A DNA stretch of 64,000 nt, taken from the NCBI RefSeq assembly GCF_000212355.1, contig NC_015496.1, positions 1,674,001-1,738,000 of the forward strand, in the 5' to 3' direction. Every line of letters begins with the position of its first letter. Position 1 is the stretch's first letter. Source of the DNA: Dokdonia sp. 4H-3-7-5. Its GTDB lineage: Bacteria; Bacteroidota; Bacteroidia; Flavobacteriales; Flavobacteriaceae. This document shows, piece after piece, positions 61,195 through 64,000 of this stretch. A program made the position numbers and the translations under genes. The notes beneath the pieces are model-generated. The model had not been told where the DNA came from. It ran no database searches and was given only the letters and a program-made list of their open reading frames with translations.

Positions 61195-62631
61195 TCAACT
61201 CTCAATGGCGGTCTTTGCCATTACAGTAACCTTAGAAGGTCTATAAATTTCCCAGATAAAAAATACGATTACCACAACATACTCTATTGCCACTAGGCAT
61301 AAGTTTTCATTAAATCCATTTGCGCCGTATGCGGCATAGCTTAGCATCACGGTTGCACTCCATACTAGTGGAAAGCGATAGCGTGTAAACACACACAAAA
61401 GTAAAGGAGTAGCCACATACCAAGGGTGAACTGTGGTAGACATTAAAAAGTAAAAGGAGATACCAATAAGTATAGCGGTAATAGTTGCTTGTAATGATCT
61501 GTTATTTCTAAAAAAGGCTATAACTATCAGAAAACCTAACACAATCTTAGGAAGTAAAGGGCCTACATCTCCTATGATATTCCAGCCTATCGTTTGATAA
61601 CCTATGTATCTAATGATATAGTAGACGCTAGCGTTAAATTCAAATTTCTTAAACCATAACGCAATGGATGCTCCAAAGTTTTCGGCAAACTCATTTGTGA
61701 GAAATGGTAAGAAGGTTAATATGACTACTCCAATCACAATCAAATAGAAATAAACGAGACGAGGTAGGTTTTTTGTTATTTCGCGAAAGCGGACTTTCCA
61801 AGGATAAGAGCTTCTAAAGTGGGTTGTTTTTCTATCACCACGAGTTAAGAAGTATTGCATGAAAAGTGGCAGAAAGAGTAGCGGTAATAACTTAGTTGAT
61901 ATAGATAATGCAATCATCACAGCACTTAATATCCACTTACCTTGAGCCAGCAAATACAACGACAGGACTACAAAAAACAACATTACAGACTCAAAATGCA
62001 GATTGCCTGTCATCTCAATAATGATAAATGGATTGAGCCCGTACCAGAAGATATTATGGATGGGTAATCCTAGTTTTTGCAATAATTTTTTGCCGTAAAT
62101 GATAATCCCAACATCTGCTAGAATAATAGTAATTCTAAAAACGATAGCTGCGCCAATGATGCTATTGTCTGAGAATAATCCAGCAATTGCAAATATAAGT
62201 TGGTTTACGGGCGGGTAATTTGTAAAGTGACTTCCGTTAAGTGCTCCCATTCCCTCATAGAGCTGTCTTGCTTGCGCTACAATCTGGAGATTACCTACTT
62301 CTATATAGCTTTGTGGAGTCGTTAGGTACGGATTAAGACCTTGTACAAACATGCGTCCGTCCCATATAAAGCGATAAAAATCTTGAGAGAGATTTGGGAT
62401 TACAGGTATAAATATGAGTCTTAATGCTACTGCAAAAACGAGTAGCAAAGAGAAGTCATTTTTGCCTTTGCTTACTATGAAGTAAAAGCAAGCAAAAAGT
62501 ATGCTGTACAGACTTAGTAGGAGTGCGGTGTTAGCTCTTTCTAGTTGAAAAGCAAAGACGTAATAGGTAACTAAGGAAACAATCGCTAGTGCGATAGGAG
62601 TTTTTTGATATTTCCAAAGACGTTCTATCAC
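61195..62631 (-). CDS. GT-C mannosyltransferase-like membrane protein (GT87/MptB-like)
   Basis: A 478-residue protein with about 12 hydrophobic helices. The first extracytoplasmic loop contains NLSQDFYRFIWDGRMFVQGLNPYLT and the second NYPPVNQLIF, motifs of polyprenyl-phosphate-mannose-dependent GT-C enzymes. The acceptor is unknown. The GTG start overlaps the stop of the upstream GT2 gene by 4 nt (GTGA), so they are coupled. A degenerate palindrome copy lies inside and gives RFREI. Confidence 0.85.
   Translation of the reverse strand: MIERLWKYQKTPIALAIVSLVTYYVFAFQLERANTALLLSLYSILFACFYFIVSKGKNDFSLLLVFAVALRLIFIPVIPNLSQDFYRFIWDGRMFVQGLNPYLTTPQSYIEVGNLQIVAQARQLYEGMGALNGSHFTNYPPVNQLIFAIAGLFSDNSIIGAAIVFRITIILADVGIIIYGKKLLQKLGLPIHNIFWYGLNPFIIIEMTGNLHFESVMLFFVVLSLYLLAQGKWILSAVMIALSISTKLLPLLFLPLFMQYFLTRGDRKTTHFRSSYPWKVRFREITKNLPRLVYFYLIVIGVVILTFLPFLTNEFAENFGASIALWFKKFEFNASVYYIIRYIGYQTIGWNIIGDVGPLLPKIVLGFLIVIAFFRNNRSLQATITAILIGISFYFLMSTTVHPWYVATPLLLCVFTRYRFPLVWSATVMLSYAAYGANGFNENLCLVAIEYVVVIVFFIWEIYRPSKVTVMAKTAIES
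61778..61789. repeat. Dispersed palindrome, degenerate copy (ATTTCGCGAAAG)
   Basis: One mismatch to the core, in the GT87-like gene, read as F-R-E. Confidence 0.6.
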
Positions 62632-64000
62632 GCTTTACTCGTAAGTGATTTAAAAAACACAAAACCAAATCCCATGAATAACATAAAGTGAAAAGGGAAC
62701 AATCCAAAGTCACCACCTTGATCACCTACGACAGATGCATAGTACATCCCAAAACCAAAGTACAGCATCAAAAGTCCTTCAAAAATTACATTGATTGATA
62801 TGTTCTTTTTGAGGTATTTATTGCCTTTCCAAGAGTCTTTGAGTTCGCTTATATTAAACTTAGGCGTACGTATAAAATCACTTCGTTTACCTAGGTGACC
62901 TTCTATTACTGCAATAGAATTATGAAGTGAGAATCCCATGGCAATACTAAAAAATACAAAGAACATCCCCGTGTATTTTAAAAATTGCTTGAAACCTCCA
63001 CCATATATACTTTTAAACATAAACCAGTAGCAGATAAAGAAAATCACACTACTTATTACAAAGAAAGACATCACATAAAAGTATGGCTTTAGGTGTGCAT
63101 ATTCGTTTTTGATATAGAGCATTGGGATACTCAATATCGCTACAATAAGAACATTTAAAAACATGGTACTATTTAAAAGGTGTAGTAAGCCATGCAATTT
63201 TGTTTTTGGAGAAATACTCTTGCTTGCTAATACCTTTCTAGACATTTTCTGGAAGTTCTCTGCTCCACCTTTATTCCATCGAAACTGTTGAGAGCGTGCA
63301 GCACTTATTACTACTGGAAGCTCTGCAGGAGTTTCTACATCTTCAAGATATTTAAATTTCCAGTTTTTGAGTTGTGCTCGGTAGCTCAAGTCTAGATCTT
63401 CGGTAAGGGTATCACCTTCCCAGTTTCCAGCATCTTCAATACATTGCTTGCGCCATAAGCCAGCAGTTCCATTAAAGTTTATAAAATGTCCTTTACTATT
63501 TCTACCTACTTGTTCTAGTGTAAAGTGTGCGTCAAGTGCAAAAGCCTGCACTTTTGTAAGCAAAGAATAATCTCTATTTATATGTCCCCAGCGAGTTTGT
63601 ACAACGCCTATGTTACGATCCTTAAAATAAGGAACGGTGCGCTGCAGCCAGTTAGGTTCTGGAAGAAAATCTGCATCAAATATGGCAATAAATTCGCCTT
63701 TTGCAACTTTAAGTCCTTCCTTTAAAGCACCGGCTTTAAAACCTGAACGGTCTGTACGAGTAACATGTTTTATGTCTAGTCCTTTATCGCTAAGGCGTTT
63801 TATGTGATTTCTTGTAGTTTCAAAAGACTCATCTGTACTATCATCTAGTACTTGGATTTCAAGCTTATTTGCAGGGTAGTCTAAGAGCGCAATATTATCT
63901 AATAGACGCTCCATGACATACAGTTCATTATATACTGGAAGCTGTATCGTTACAAATGGAATTTGTGCAGGATCTTTAAAATTAAATAAGACAGCGTCAT
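62628..64000 (-). CDS. Processive GT2 glycosyltransferase (CESA/BcsA-like), 5' end cut by window edge
   Basis: At least 457 residues are visible; the frame is open to the window edge. The first visible residues include PFVTIQLPVYNEL, so only the N-terminal membrane part is missing. Landmarks are LDDSTDESFE, a DADFLPEPNWL motif (DxD), EDLDLSYRAQLKNWK and QQFRWNKGG (the Q-x-x-R-W signature of processive GT2 enzymes), then about four transmembrane helices. This fits the cellulose synthase-like glycosyltransferases common in Bacteroidetes, probably making an envelope glycan or glycolipid. The ATG at 63914 is internal. Confidence 0.88.
   Translation of the reverse strand, partial: DAVLFNFKDPAQIPFVTIQLPVYNELYVMERLLDNIALLDYPANKLEIQVLDDSTDESFETTRNHIKRLSDKGLDIKHVTRTDRSGFKAGALKEGLKVAKGEFIAIFDADFLPEPNWLQRTVPYFKDRNIGVVQTRWGHINRDYSLLTKVQAFALDAHFTLEQVGRNSKGHFINFNGTAGLWRKQCIEDAGNWEGDTLTEDLDLSYRAQLKNWKFKYLEDVETPAELPVVISAARSQQFRWNKGGAENFQKMSRKVLASKSISPKTKLHGLLHLLNSTMFLNVLIVAILSIPMLYIKNEYAHLKPYFYVMSFFVISSVIFFICYWFMFKSIYGGGFKQFLKYTGMFFVFFSIAMGFSLHNSIAVIEGHLGKRSDFIRTPKFNISELKDSWKGNKYLKKNISINVIFEGLLMLYFGFGMYYASVVGDQGGDFGLFPFHFMLFMGFGFVFFKSLTSKA

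Noticed and set aside
1-64000. CRISPR array, insertion sequence or prophage block
   Set aside because: No regularly spaced direct repeats, no transposase or phage structural genes, and no paired inverted ends; the only repeated element is the short palindrome.

Overview
The window looks like a chromosomal segment of a low-GC marine Flavobacteriaceae bacterium, close to Dokdonia/Krokinobacter-type genomes (the genus is an inference from memory of gene content). Supporting signs: Bacteroidetes-type -7 promoter boxes (TAnnTTTG) with little Shine-Dalgarno sequence, tRNAs without encoded CCA, a type IX secretion C-terminal domain, CarboxypepD_reg-type TonB receptors, DUF3078 and DUF2480 proteins, the sdhCAB order, and an ATP-cone on the ribonucleotide reductase beta subunit. 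There is no rRNA operon, CRISPR array or insertion sequence. Apart from the left edge (ImmA-like peptidase beside a tRNA-Pro), it reads as core genome.

Layout. 1-1.4 kb: ImmA/IrrE peptidase fragment, tRNA-Pro(GGG), a secreted orphan and tRNA-Pro(TGG). 1.5-3.6 kb: two DUF3078 outer-membrane proteins. 3.7-12.9 kb: a long minus-strand SUF iron-sulfur region (sufA, sufB, two lipoprotein genes, sufC, sufD, terminator, sufS, GNAT, META lipoprotein, sufE, sufT-like DUF59, DUF2480). 13.4-16.5 kb: nrdBA. 16.6-23.3 kb: membrane-anchored hydrolase, TonB receptor, TauE permease, ThuA lipoprotein and a small basic protein. 23.5-30.6 kb: thiL, small zinc-ribbon protein, hydrolase, brnQ, an ACT-domain protein divergent from lysC, and pepP. 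30.8-38.5 kb: lipoprotein carbonic anhydrase, a sortilin/BNR-repeat exoprotein and sdhCAB. 38.6-42.1 kb: two convergent microproteins, a PiT-PhoU phosphate transporter and a small MORN-like protein. 42.2-50.8 kb: beta-helix lipoprotein plus TonB receptor operon, dGTPase and a secreted M36 metalloprotease. 50.8-56.3 kb: dxs, tadA, a radical-SAM/partner pair and a nitrilase. 56.4-64 kb: ExbD, an RluB-like protein, a coupled GT2 / double LAB_N / GT39 cassette, and a convergent pair of envelope glycosyltransferases, the last one cut by the window edge.

The most striking non-genic signal is a dispersed perfect palindrome with core CTTTCGCGAAAG. There are 18 exact 12-mer copies plus 4 degenerate ones, about one per 3 kb, both between genes (often next to terminators) and inside genes, where the exact copies read almost always as AFAKA. 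None of the ordinary genes or terminators explains it. Other items worth a second look are the duplicated LAB_N protein placed where a flippase would be expected, the RluB-like protein lacking its catalytic Asp, lipoprotein genes inside the suf operon, and the 19- and 50-residue membrane microproteins.
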